Positions 10,243 to 22,140 of a DNA stretch of 64,000 nucleotides are shown piece after piece. Made by a program: the position numbers and the translations under genes. The notes under the pieces were generated by a model. The model was not told the DNA's origin, did not search any database, and saw only the letters and a program-made list of their open reading frames with translations. Origin of the DNA: Pelobates cultripes (lineage: Eukaryota > Chordata > Amphibia > Anura > Pelobatidae); contig OW240913.1 in NCBI GenBank assembly GCA_933207985.1, positions 261,496,049 to 261,560,048 on the forward strand. The letters run 5' to 3'. The stretch's first letter is position 1; each line of letters starts with the position of its first letter.

Positions 10243-11410
10243 ACAGTATTATTCCACACGGTTTGAACTCCGATTTTGAAACATGTCATTTTTTAAAATT
10301 TTATATATATAAATAAAAATAAAAAATTAAAAAAAAACTACAATACAAGAAAAAGTAGGAAAATATTTTAGTATTTTAAAACATTAGGAATCAACTTAGT
10401 AATATATAAATCACATTTTAGATATGATAATGAACACATACACTGGCACTTTAATAGATTTTATAATAGATAATGAATCTATAATAAGCACCTTATAACT
10501 ATTTACTTGAAACAAAATAATACTTTGAATAGGAAAATAAATCTCCTTTTTTTCCAATATAAAAATGAGAAATACACAGATAGGCATAGACACTTCTCAA
10601 ATATTAAACAGATTATATGTATTCACTAATGCTTATGTATGATGCACTTTGCTTGTCACTATTTCACTTTATTTAAACTGGTTTTGGGTCAGTAAGGATT
10701 GATGCAATATATAGATATGATGTTTTAATGTGTTGTGATTTTAGTGCTGTATATATCCCCAAATGGAACGCACACATCACACAGTGTGCGTTCCAGCCGA
10801 CCATTGCCATAGAAACTAGATGCTACTATGCTCGAGACCGAGCCGACGTCTTTAGCGGGATGACGTCATAACCCGGAAGTGACGCACCGTGAAACCGGAA
10901 ATGCGTTCCACCGCGAAATCTGTGCGTTCCAGAGACTGAATACCGGCAAACCACCGGTATAAAAGGAAAATACAGCAGTAACACAGCATCACCGACTGAG
11001 GAAGCCCTGATTATAGGGCGAAACGCATTTCAGTAACCCAGAGACTCCTTTTTGGACTCTTTTTTACTATACTGGACTATTTTAAGTTTTATTGGAGATA
11101 CTCTCCTTATTTTTGCTCCTGCCTTTATTGGGATAAATAAACACTTTACTGTTTCAAGTAAGTGTTTCCTGCTTGTTCTTTCTGGTCATTGGAAGATCCA
11201 CAGAAGGAAGGGGACATCCTACATATAGTCCCAGCGCTATTCCCATGAGAGCCACATGTTCTTGTTTGGCTCTCGGTTTGTGAATACCTGATCATCTACA
11301 TTTATACTCTGGATATCAATTTGTTTACTGTATTACACTATTGTGTTGTTTTTATTCTCTTTTAGAGATTTTAAGGAGTGCGATCCACCTATTGTATGTA
11401 TTTGTATCAG
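10243..11410 (+). mobile_element. Penelope-like tail inserted in Ngaro copy 1
   Basis: Ngaro sequence stops after TACGACAAATGATGAATCA and resumes near CTTTTTGGGCACCACGCCC. Ngaro copy 3 (51.1-51.2 kb) shows these two points almost adjacent. The intervening block begins with 450 bp of AT-rich DNA without features, then a CpG-rich promoter-like segment (10740-10950), a TATAAAA box, a ribozyme-like fold and an AATAAA at 11136-11141. The same order is found behind the endonuclease frame at 53.7-54.4 kb, so this is the 3' part of a Penelope-like element with no coding region left. Confidence 0.6.
10940..11035 (+). ncRNA. TATA-like box with hammerhead-like motif (Penelope tail)
   Basis: TATAAAA at 10958-10964 lies 32 nt before CTGAGGA (10996-11002), a one-base variant of the hammerhead core CTGATGA. 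A perfect GCCCT / AGGGC stem follows (11004-11019), then GAAA (11020-11023) and CGC. This is the order of a hammerhead ribozyme: core 1, stem II, GAAA, short stem III. The closing stem I is not convincing, so activity is doubtful. Confidence 0.4.
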
Positions 11411-12345
11411 TATTTTCCTTGATCCTTTTTGGGCACCACGCCCAGAGGGGAGACTAGCAAGTCCGGTAAAGGGGGGTTGCTAAAGGGACCCGCCATCAGA
11501 GACACCTACTTGCCAAGCTTCTCCCGAATTACATGCAGGAAATCCCATACCAACCGAAGGTTCTGAACCAGCAGCAAATGGGTGAAACCGTTCTCAAAGT
11601 CGTCCAACAGGACGTTGGCTTACGACCACTGACGTTGTTGCCCTTAGACTCCAGATGCTCTTTCTCGCTAGCTTTTCCCCAGCTTGAAACACCAAGAGAC
11701 GGGATGAGCTCCCCCGCATATGGAACATTCATGCTTGAAACGGCACCAGGCTCCCCATTTGCAATGACTGTCATTAAATTTCCAACAACAGCCTGGCGTC
11801 TGTTGCACGGCCGGTGAGGCGGAGAATCCTCCCCACCGCCCCGAGAAATGACAAGAAACCACCCTGCTGTGGCGGCGGGCTGGTCCTAATGGAGAGTCAG
11901 AGGCCAATATTTATCTGGTCCCAGGAATCTGAGGGGCGCACCGCTAAACGCTGACAAAATAGCACATCATACTTCCACCAGCCCAGCCCACCATAGGTAT
12001 GACAAGCGTTCCAAATGGTGTCCTGCTAGCAGAACAATGTAGAGCACTTCAGTGGAGCCTTTTCACCAATGACACTAGCAAGTATGGAAAAGGCGCGAAT
12101 CCAATTTCCGTAAGTCTTGGGGATCTTTCGGTAACTGTATTTTTCTTTGTCTTTCTTTGATTCCTTGTTGTGCGCAAGGAGGTGCCTCCTCCATTGGCAA
12201 AAGGGAGAAATTCTCAACAAAATCTCCATTCCAAATTTTTTCCTTAACTTCCTGCTTCAGGTGCTGTGGCGAAATCAACCTCGCCACTGGGCATTGGAGA
12301 AGACTGATTGCCCGCCTCCTGCCATGTGACTATGGCCCCTGGGAT

Positions 12346-13160
12346 GTATTGCCCTTTAAAGACATGATTTGGGCATAATGGATTTGTGTTGTGCTGCTGC
12401 TGGCACTTTAAGAACCATCTGGGGACATACTGTGGAGTTACTGGGTGGCCACCAATTCATGTATCAGAGGCACATGGTGAGAATAATGGATGAAGCACAT
12501 GGTGAGAACAATGGATGGTGGCCATTTTAACTCACAGACACTGTGTGGACTTTTCTACACTGGTATTTGGTGCACAGAGACATCGTGCAGTGGTTTTGAA
12601 CTATGCAACAGGGGACACATTATACAGTAATTGTTTTTCATATAGCCTGTATATGTTCTGCAGAATCTGCATTAAACTGTATCTTCCAAACTACTGAACG
12701 AATCTGGGTGAATTTTGGATATGTGGTTCACCCAGATCCCCCGGTTCTGAGGATATACTTTTTTATGGGATTATTGCATGTTTTGGGGTCCCTGTGATGT
12801 GTTTTATGATACTGTATTTCTCTGCCTGTCATAATTATATTAACTATAATTATATTCAATAATCATATCACAGGCAGAGGGGAGGATTTTGTGTTGGAGT
12901 GTCTGTGTGGATTGATTGGTGTATTTCAAAACCCTGTGGGCAGTACTTTGTTTGTGGATTGTGAATAAAAGAGGCTGTATGTGCCAGTACAGTCAGTTCT
13001 ACTTGACCCTCAAAACTAAGTGTCGTCTCGTTACTGGGGGAATCTGCTACAAGGGATTTCTATGCTAGTCATACTCCCTTGCTATATCACTACTAAGCTC
13101 TTGTAAGAGCTTGTTCCTGTCTTGCTCTCTGGAGGAGTCTACAGTGGTTAGGGTGTTGGC
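12346..13160 (+). mobile_element. LTR-like leader module next to Ngaro copy 1
   Basis: The block contains GCCCTTTAAAG-type motifs, AATCTGGGTGAATTTTGG, a CAGGCAGAGGGGAGGATT motif, an AATAAA (about 12965) and GTACAGTCAGTTCTACTTGACC. The same series, in the same order and at the same distance from inverted Ngaro ORF1, recurs at 52200-52824; part of it is also at 32490-32580. I read it as an LTR or 5' leader of a retroelement. I cannot fix its exact borders. Confidence 0.5.
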
Positions 13161-13590
13161 TTGAGTGCTTGGAGCCCTCAGGAAGCACTAGGAGCATCCT
13201 TCAATGGAGGTACCCAGTCGGGGTGTCAGGTGATCCATTACAGTGCTAACCCAGAGGCCCGGACCAACACATATAAGCAGACCCTCCCACCACATCGGAG
13301 ACACCCTAAGAGCCACCCATCACCAGGGGGAACCTCCAGGCGCCGACGACAACAGGTACGCGACACCACAGAAGGAATGCTAGTAGTGACACTAAGCACG
13401 GACGAGGAGGACCCCATGATCCCTTGTACAGTCTCCAGGACCACATGGACTTAATACACTAAGTTGTGGTGTGAATGGGACAAATGGCAGCATGATCAGG
13501 GTGGTTTTGGTAACTTAGCTGCCTGCTTCTCAGGGCTTTTGCAGCTCTTCAATCACTGGGAGTCCGCGGGTAAGTCCCCCTCTGTGATCT
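13161..13590 (+). pseudogene. Forward Ngaro relic: possible ORF1 start
   Basis: A 97-codon frame (13161-13454) rich in Arg, Pro and Ser ends TEEDP-like and then TAA. Its position between the leader module and the recombinase fits the beginning of Ngaro ORF1 followed by a large internal deletion. Sequence alone does not prove the identity. Confidence 0.35.
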
Positions 13591-14652
13591 CCTCGCGTTT
13601 TTTTGGGTCTTAGCTTCCTGTTCATGCTACGTGGGTGGGAAAATTCTACCAAAGCATTCTTAATGTGCCAGGCGCTTAAAAGGCTTGAGGCGGCGGTTTG
13701 CTTCCATGGACGTGAGAAGACCAGTCTCTGCTGTGCTCCTGACAAGATTGTATGGGGTGCTCTCTCGGGTCTGTTACTCAGTTTTTGAGGCCCGTCTATT
13801 CACTTTGGCCTATTCCCTGGCATTCTTTGGGGCTATGCGCATTGGGGAATTGGTGAGCCCTAGTAGGCACTGCAGTGGTGGGGTGTTGTTTGCAGATGTT
13901 CAATGCGCTGCAGATCATATCGCATTAAAGATCCGACGCTCGAAGACAGATAGCCTTGTTTCTTCCTTTAGGGAGTACTGTGAGCTGTGCCCGGTATCCA
14001 TCCAGCTTGCGGATGTTTCTCTTCGCATGTTGGTTTTTATGACTTCTGAAGTGGAGGTTCGTTGGTTTGGCGCCAGAGATATGAAATGGGTTCGGCTCCT
14101 CCCGAAGTTAGCTCAGCTATCCTGCCTTCTTTGGGCTCCAAGCATTCTAGTTATCCACCTGGGGGGGGTAATGATCTTGGGACAATGCCTATATGGGGGT
14201 TGGCGGATGCTATGAAGAGGAACTTGGAGATCTTAGTTCTGTTTTCTTACAGGCGACTCATTTGTTTGGAGGTCATTTCCCGTAACTACTGGCAGCGGGC
14301 CCATAATCAGAGAGCCATGGAACACTGCCTTATAAAACTAAATAGGAGGGTCTCTAAGTTGATCTTGGGGGTTAAAGGGATTCGTCACAGGGTGTTCGAA
14401 TGGGAGGCAGCTAATTTGTTTCGGGGTGATGGAGTTTACCTCATGGAGGTCGGGCTCGATCTTTTTAATCTTGCCATCCAGGAAGCAGTGGAACAGGCCT
14501 TGAGTGGTTTGGGTGGGGCCCCCCCACCGATTTTGGGTGGGGCCCCCCCACTGATTTTAGGCGGGGCCCCCCTACTGATTTTAGGCTTAAAACAGCGGGG
14601 TTGTGGCGGGGGGCATGTCCTTGCCAATAGGTTTTGGAGGATATTACATTGA
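13591..14652 (+). pseudogene. Ngaro relic: tyrosine recombinase joined to SGNH hydrolase
   Basis: Across two overlapping frames this reads as the C-terminal half of a Ngaro polyprotein. The recombinase part has RRPVSAVLL, then SLAFFGAMRIGELVSPS with the box-I arginine, then LKIRRSKTDS. Box II (HxxR) and the catalytic tyrosine are missing; a deletion near 13.98-14.05 kb joins the recombinase to a GDSL/SGNH hydrolase domain. That domain shows SILVIHLGG and, after a frameshift, GGNDLG, then AMKRNLEIL and DGVYLMEVGLDLF. The usual catalytic histidine of DGVHL is tyrosine here. SGNH hydrolases accompany many vertebrate Ngaro elements; their role there is unknown. The end carries three GGAPP-coding tandem repeats. 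Confidence 0.8.
14505..14590 (+). repeat. Tandem repeat, 3 units of about 27 bp
   Basis: Three tandem units of GGGTGGGGCCCCCCCA followed by CTGATTTTAGG-like sequence. In frame they encode repeated GGAPP-x-ILG at the end of the hydrolase frame. Short tandem repeats of this kind are common at Ngaro ends. Confidence 0.85.
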
Positions 14653-14903
14653 GTGTCAGTATATGGACAAGGTCAGGTCTCAAGGGAATTTGGTTGGGAT
14701 GAGGGGGGAGGCAAGAACCCAGTGGGCAAGTTGGTGCATAGGCACATAGTCTCTTTCATTGGCAAGGACGTCTATGTAAGCTAAAGTCTGTAGGACACTA
14801 GGTGTTAATAATTATATGTTAAGTTATGGATTATTTATGTATTCTCTGGTTATAATTAAATGATAAAGTTAATAAATGTTGGATGAGACTTACAGTCTTA
14901 GGT
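14653..14903 (+). other. Probable 3' end of the forward Ngaro relic
   Basis: Non-coding sequence after the hydrolase frame, ending in AT-rich DNA before the next MITE. I could not place the border of the element. Confidence 0.35.
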
Positions 14904-15345
14904 TTAAAGGAGCACTATAGTGCCAAGAAAACAAACTCATTTTCTTGGCACTATAGGGTCATTAAGTCCCCCCCACCGTCAGGCCCCCCCCTCCCACTGG
15001 GCTGATGGGGTTAAAACCCCTTCAGCCACTTACCTTTCTCCAGTGCCGTGCTCCCTCTGTGCTGGGGAACTCTCCACCCCCCACCGACGTCAGATCTGAA
15101 TGTGCATGCGCTGCATGAGCTGCGTGCGCAAACAGTCCATATGAAAGCATTACTCAATGCGTTCCTATGGACGGCCAGCGTCTTCTCACTGCGCCTCTAG
15201 CGGCTGTCAGTGAGACAGCCACTAGAGGCTGAATTAACCCTCAGTGAAACATAGCAGTTATGTTTTCGGTTAAAACTAGAGGGACCTGGCACCCAGACCA
15301 CTTCATTGTGCTGAAGTGGTCTGTGTGCCTATAGTGGTCCTTTAA
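14904..15345. mobile_element. T2-type hairpin-chain MITE
   Basis: Borders are TTAAAGGAGCACTATAG and CTATAGTGGTCCTTTAA. The first hairpin is GTGCCAAGAAAA / TTTTCTTGGCAC: both arms differ from the common GCCAGG / CCTGGC at paired positions. CTCTAGCGGCTGTC / GACAGCCACTAGAG and GGCACCCAGACCAC / GTGGTCTGTGTGCC stems follow. The AAACATAGCAG hairpin has lost one arm. Confidence 0.85.
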
Positions 15346-16265
15346 TAAATGCTGTGGCCTGTTTCATCCAAATATGGTGTCTGTCCCTATTGGGAGATAT
15401 TTGGGGTAGGCTTCGTTATTCTCATTTGCATCACATTCCCCGCTACGTCCAACAATGTTCTGTTATTACTAGGGGTTTGGGAACTTCCCATACCACCTTT
15501 AGTATTCCTTTCCACCTCTGAAGCTATAGGATGAGGGAAACGATAAGTACATTTACCCGGACCCTGTCTGACTTCTCCCTGTCTCCATTACCCCACATAC
15601 AGCAGAGAAAGAGAGGACTAGTTGCTCAGATTCCCTGATTCATATTTAGGTCTGGGGAACTTTAAACCATTTTAAAAATAAAAAACAAAACGCCATCAGG
15701 GCATATTGTGGAGCTGACAGAGTCTCTCTTAGAGTTAATGTTTGTGTCTCATGGACTCCATGCAGGTTTTATTTGTATTCCATTTAATTTTATTTGAACT
15801 TGCCCCAAAGAAGTCAGCAGTGAATTCTTGTCTTTCATTGCCCTTGTATTGGTACTAAAAGCCTCTTGTTATTTAAATGTGCATAGAGATTTGGGATAGT
15901 GAGCAGGTAACGCTTTTTTTGTTTTTGCATCTGTTCTATATAATTTGACTGATTAATAATGTTGCCATAGTTGCCGCCCAGGTGTAGTGGGAGTTTGAGT
16001 GCAAAGCTTAAGTTTGTGTGTTTGTAAATATTTATAACAATTGCTCAATGGAACAAAGGAGAATAAAACAATTATAATTTCCTTGATGTTGATTGACTGT
16101 GGATGAGTATCACTATGATAGTACACATGCAATAATGATGCTTTTCTCTAGGTTCCACATATAATTTATTATCACTATGGGAGCCACCTATTTTTTTAAA
16201 TAGTTTGACTACCAACATTCATTAATTGCTATTAGTTTACAGCTTCTATCTGGTGCCTGCTTTGT
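15346..16265 (+). other. Intron of gene A; holds a segment duplicated at 29.9 kb
   Basis: AT-rich intron DNA. About 15880-16030 resembles 29800-29940; the best part is 43 nt (15984-16026 against 29897-29939) with three mismatches. A 26-nt string at 16111-16136 recurs exactly at 18320-18345 in the next intron. No coding sequence seen. Confidence 0.5.
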
Positions 16266-16771
16266 TTAAAGGGACACTATGGTCACCTGAACAACTTTGG
16301 CTTAATGAAGCAGTTTTGGTGTATAGAACATGCCCCTGCAGCCTCACTGCTCAATCCTCTGCCATTTAGGAGTTAAATCCCTTTGTTTATGAACCCTAGT
16401 CACACCTCCCTGCATGTGACTTGCACAGCCTTCCATAAACACTTCCTGTAAAGAGAGTCCTATTTAGGCTTTCTTTATTGCAAGTTCTGTTTAATTAAGA
16501 TTTCTTATCCCCTGCTATGTTAATAGCTTGCTAAACCCTGCAAGAGCCTCCTGTATGTGATTACAGTTCAATTTAGAGATTGAGATACAATTATTTAAGG
16601 TAAATTACATCTGTTAGAAAGTGAAACCAGTTTTTTAAGCATAAACAGAAACAAAGTGATTTAACTCCTAAATGGCAGTGAATTGAGCAGTGAAATTGCA
16701 GGGCAATGATCTATACACTAAAACTGCTTTATTTAGCTAAAGTAATTTAGGTGACTATAGTGTTCCTTTAA
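16266..16771. mobile_element. T2-type MITE with long inverted repeats, intact copy
   Basis: TTAA borders with TTAAAGGGACACTATGGTC at the left and GACTATAGTGTTCCTTTAA at the right. The terminal inverted repeats run about 150 bp or more: the left and right arms match through CAGTTTTGGTGTATAG, CACTGCTCAAT and ATTTAGGAGTTAAAT. Near its middle it has an uninterrupted CTTTATTGCAAGTTCTG. That is the reverse complement of the site where the sister copy at 37717-44836 was split by a hAT transposon. Confidence 0.9.
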
Positions 16772-18244
<1,473 letters not shown>

Positions 18245-18906
18245 GCATTTCTAGACAAACGCATATTTTATTCACATGAACCCAGCCTAAAACAACTCGA
18301 TTAATAAATAAATTTTGACCACTATGATAGTACACATGCAATAATTTAGTGTAGCTAATTTCCAGTAACCGGTGTAAATGTTTGTGATATTCAAATCCTT
18401 TCTGTAATAAGTTGTTGCTTTTTGGTTTTACATTTTATTCCTTCATTGTCCCAGTAATAGTTATTGCATTTCACCAATAATATCTAATCAAATAAATTAA
18501 TTATCTCTTTGTAGAGTAGTCCTATTCCCATATCTGCTACCTTCCCTAATAAGGGATGTTAGTATATCCAGCTTGTTCCAATTTTGTAGCAATTATTTCC
18601 ATAGTTAGACTTGAGCATTGAGCAATATTAAGTTTATGGAACTTTTCATATAATTCACTGAGAGGGTCAGATAGAGGGAGAACACGGAAAGACCTCAAAT
18701 GCCTCAGGGCCCTGGAAAGTGTCGAACTATTGAAAAAACTACAGATGGCCATAGTGGTTATTGTGCGTAGAGTGCCCCTTTAATGTAATATATATATTTT
18801 TTATTATTTTCGTGTATATTATTATTTGGTGTATTTGCATTTGTCTGTGATTCTTTTCAATACAAAGCAGAAAGTTCCAATAGTATCTAAATTTCTCTTT
18901 TCAAAG
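18245..18906 (+). other. Intron of gene A; MITE end near 18.78 kb
   Basis: AT-rich intron DNA. A lone MITE-like right end (AGAGTGCCCCTTTAA) stands at 18769-18783 without a recognisable left partner. The acceptor is TCTCTTTTCAAAG. Confidence 0.5.
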
Positions 18907-19087
18907 GATCTGCGATCAGCGATAATGAAAATTTGCAGTTTTGTGAACAAGAAACTTGATGATGAAGCATTGGCTACTATTGTGGAAAAATCAACATTTA
19001 GAAATATGAGGCATGATCCATTGGCAAACTATAAATTTATAGCAGAAGACCTTCTTGACCAAAGTAAAGGAAATTTTCTTCGTAAAG
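18907..19087 (+). CDS. sult3a1-like: Sulfotransferase gene A, 181-nt exon
   Basis: The frame reads DLRSAIMKICSFVNKKLDD, then the STFRNMRHDPLANY region, and ends GNFLRK, the start of the RKG motif that binds PAPS. The 181-nt length equals the penultimate exon of vertebrate SULT genes. Acceptor CAAAG and donor GTACTG are used; the donor is a GTACTG variant rather than GTAAGT. The exon joins the 95-nt exon in phase 0 and splits a glycine codon with the last exon. No disruptions. Confidence 0.93.
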
Positions 19088-19560
19088 GTACTGCAAATGT
19101 TCACTCAACATAAGAGCAAGATGCATACATACAAACTGACTAAAATCTTTTACAAGAACACGCACACAGACAGACAGACACACACACAGACACACACACT
19201 GACACAAAAAAACAGACATACTGACACACACACACAGACATACTAACATACAGACAGACATACTATAACACACGTAAAATTTACCTTTTATACCCACCCT
19301 CCAGTTTCCTACCTTTTGCTGGCGGGTGGCTTCCCTGGGGTCCAGTGTGGTGCAATGGGAGTGAGGAGCCTACATCCTCACTGCTGCCTCCTCCTTCCTT
19401 GCAGGGACTCCTGCCCCCTCCCACGCAGCTCCTCTCGCGGCTGTCACTTCCTCCCATACTGCCAAAAAGCAAGGGGCCCGGTTGCGCTGTTAAAAGGCCA
19501 CAGTGCTGGAAAGGGCCACTGGTGATACAAGCTCGCCTGGTTGCCCTAAATGCACACAGT
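19088..19560 (+). other. Intron of gene A with CA-rich microsatellite
   Basis: An (ACAC/GACA) microsatellite lies at about 19157-19262, followed by GC-richer DNA of unknown origin to about 19560. Frames in it are low-complexity shadows. Confidence 0.5.
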
Positions 19561-19954
19561 CCGTAATGAATGCTGCTGCCAGACTGATTTTCCTCTCTAG
19601 TTAGTCCTCTCACACCTCACCCCTCTGTCAGTCCTTACATTGGCTTCCTGTATCCTATAGGAGTCAATTCAAAGTGCTAACCCATACATATAAAGCACTG
19701 AACAATTCTAGCCCCTCTTATATCTCCTCACAGATCCATAGGTATGCCCCTTTCTCTGTCTCTCCTCTCTGCCCGTGACCTTCACCTGTCCGCTGGTCGC
19801 ACCCATACAGCCAACTCGCGCTTGCAGGACTTTTCGTGGGCGGCTCCCTTCCTATGGAATACCCAGCCTACTGCCATCAGACTCTCCCCTAGTTTTCAAT
19901 CATTTAAGAAGTGCCTTAAAACTCATTTCTTTTGGAAAGCTTATGGCCTCCCAG

Positions 19955-20625
19955 CAGGGCCGGACTGGGAAAAAAATTAGGCCCAGGCATTTTTCAATTA
20001 GAGCGGCCCCCCAAAAAGGGGGCAGGGCCAGAGAAAGTGAGCATGTTGGTTCAATGCGCAGAGCCCCGCTGAAGAGCTCTAGCATTAGAAAAAGGCCCTG
20101 TATTTGTTCTGCGCAGCGCAAGCAAATGTAATAACATGCTTGCGCTGTGTTTGCTTTTAAATTGTCTCTGGTGTCTCCACAAGTGGGATACCAGAGGACA
20201 AAAGGGCCAGGAAAGTGTATGGTACATGTTTTTGGCACATGCTTGTGGGATTGCCTGTGTGTAGAGTGTGGTGTGGTATTGTGTAAATAGGTAAATTTTG
20301 TGGTGTAAAATGTGTGGCTAGGGGATGTAGCGAGTGTGTGCATACGGGCAGTAGTGTGTGTGTATAGGTGACGTAGTGTGTGTCACTTATACACACACAC
20401 TACTGTGTGTAGAGAGAATGTTGTATGTGTTTGCTTACAAGGAATGTAGTGTGTGTGTGTGTAGGTGGTGCAGTGTGTGTGTAAGAGATCTAGTGTGTAA
20501 AGGACCCAGAGTGTGTATAGAAGATTGTGTGTGTGTGTAGAGGATTAAGAGTGCATATAGGGTAAGGGATCTAGCGTGTATCTGGAGCGTAATGTGTGTA
20601 GTGGTGCAGTGTGAGGGTTGCTCTA

Positions 20626-20661
<36 letters not shown>

Positions 20662-21846
20662 CAAAAAAACAGGATGCTTGGCACTCTCCTTTAAGTAATA
20701 AGAAAGAACTAATAGCCTGGGTGCTATATCCCAAACGTCAGAAATATACAAAAATCAAAACTGAGGATGCACTCACAGGACTTGGTTAAAGTGAAAAAAG
20801 GGACTTTTAATTATTCCATGTGAATGGAAAATTGATTTTTCTGTACATTTCACATGGAATAATTAAAAGTCCCTTTTTTTCACTTTAACCAAGTCCTGTG
20901 AGTGCATCCTCAGTTTTGATTTTTGTGTATATATATATTGTATATTATTTGTATATATATATATATATATATTTGGACGTATTGTATGTGTGAGGTGCGC
21001 AGCGTGTTTGTGTAAGAGGGGTGCTGTGTGTGAGGGTGTTTTTATCTGCCGTCACATTCTGGGTTTCTAATTTTATTTGTCTGTTAACTCACTGAGGGTT
21101 TTTTTTATATAATATATGTGCTGTATATGTGTGGGAGTGAGGGTGCTGTCTGTCTGAGGGTGTTGTGTGCATCTGGGGGTGCGCTGTGTGTGTCTGTGGG
21201 GGGCTGTGTATGTCTGTGGGGGGCTATGTGTGTCTCTGGGGTGCTGTGTGTGTCTGGGGGGCTGTGTGTGTCTGGGGGGGCTGTTAGGGAAATTATTTTA
21301 AATATATATTTTTTATTTTATTAATAATTATAATATTATTATAATTAATAATTATTAATAATTAAAAAAAAGTTATGTTCCCCCCTCCCTTCTTACCTTT
21401 AGCCTGGGAGGGGGAGGGAGCCGTTCTGCCTGGGAGGGGGAGCCTTGAGGGGGAGCCATGCTGCCTTCCCTGGTGGTCCAGTGGTGAGAGTGAACTCTAA
21501 CCTGTGGGTTAGAGTTCACTCTCGCGAGATCTGAGCGTTGCCGCGGTAACCACGGCAACGCTCAGAATCCCGCGAGAGGACCCGGCGGAGCTGCTTGTTA
21601 GAGCTCCGCCGGGTCCTGTCTCCTCCCTCCCTCACCAGCCGGCGGCCGCATCTCCGTGCCTGTGGGCCGGTGAGGGAGATCTGTGATCTTCCCACCGGCC
21701 CACGGAGGCACACAGCGGGGCCGGCGCTCGGATAGCGCTGGCCCTGCAGAGGCCGGCCGGGGAGATCCTGTGATCTCCCTGCCGCCCACGGCCATCGCGG
21801 CCCACCGGGCATTTGCCCAGTATGCCCGATGGCCAGTCCGGGCCTG
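19955..21846. mobile_element. Non-autonomous hAT element, 1892 bp, with 8-bp TSD
   Basis: The ends are CAGGGCCGGACTGG and, reverse-complemented from the right, CAGGCCCGGACTGG. The 8-bp direct repeat CCTCCCAG flanks it at 19947-19954 and 21847-21854, and the L2 sequence reads through once it is removed. The inside holds TG minisatellites, a foldback unit at about 20752-20925 and a GC-rich right part with AGAGTTCACTCTCGCGAGAT-like hairpins. No transposase. A shorter relative is at 57786-58141. Confidence 0.9.
20752..20925. repeat. Foldback unit with about 70-bp inverted arms
   Basis: AAAAATCAAAACTGAGGATG at the left pairs with CATCCTCAGTTTTGATTTTT at the right, and the arms continue through CACTCACAGGACTTGGTTAA and AAAAGTCCCTTTTTT-type sequence. 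The loop is about 20 nt. It is probably a MITE nested in the hAT element. Confidence 0.85.
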
Positions 21847-22140
21847 CCTCCCAGACTAACCTTTACCTCACATACCTGTCTCTTGCTCTGTCCTAAAGGG
21901 CAGCACTCTACTCTCTCCTCCAGCTCTGCTTCACTCCCACCTTATTTGATTGCTATTTCCTGTCCTAATGTGTTTTATACCCCACCTCCTGTAGACCGTA
22001 AGCTCGTTTGAGCAGGGCCCTCTTCAACCTATTGTTCCTGTAAGTTTTCTTGTGATTGTCCTATTTATAGTTAAATCCCCCTCTAATAATATTGTAAAGT
22101 GCTACGGAATCTGTTGGCGCTATATAAATGGCAATAATAA

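Larger units (their letters stand above)
9601..12345 (-). pseudogene. Ngaro-type retrotransposon relic, copy 1
   Basis: Read on the minus strand the order is ORF1, then reverse transcriptase, as in Ngaro (tyrosine-recombinase) elements. ORF1 (about 12290-11790) has EKIWNGDFVENFSLLP and ends in a zinc-knuckle-like array, CWKFNDSHCKWGAWC then CSICGGAHPVSWC. The reverse transcriptase (about 10200-9610) has GALLAKADVKSAFCLLPVHP and LPMGGSISY. The catalytic box is HYIDV where YLDD is expected, so the second aspartate is lost. The thumb reads IASVAGECCLP and LLGKLNFTC. About 1.2 kb of Penelope-tail DNA (about 10243-11410) splits the reverse transcriptase. RNase H and recombinase are absent here. 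Confidence 0.85.
19561..22140 (+). mobile_element. L2/CR1-type LINE 3' end, split by a hAT element
   Basis: The translation from about 19580 to 19954 gives the reverse transcriptase C-terminus: a LHWLPVSYR-like block, QFKVLTHTYKALN, a RTHTANSRLQDFSWAAP block and FKKCLKTHFFWKAYG. The 3' UTR resumes at 21855 and has the standard tail AAGCTCGTTTGAGCAGGGCC, then GGCGCTATATAAAT and an (AAT)n end. The hAT element at 19955-21846 separates the two parts. The LINE is 5'-truncated and carries frame breaks. Confidence 0.85.
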
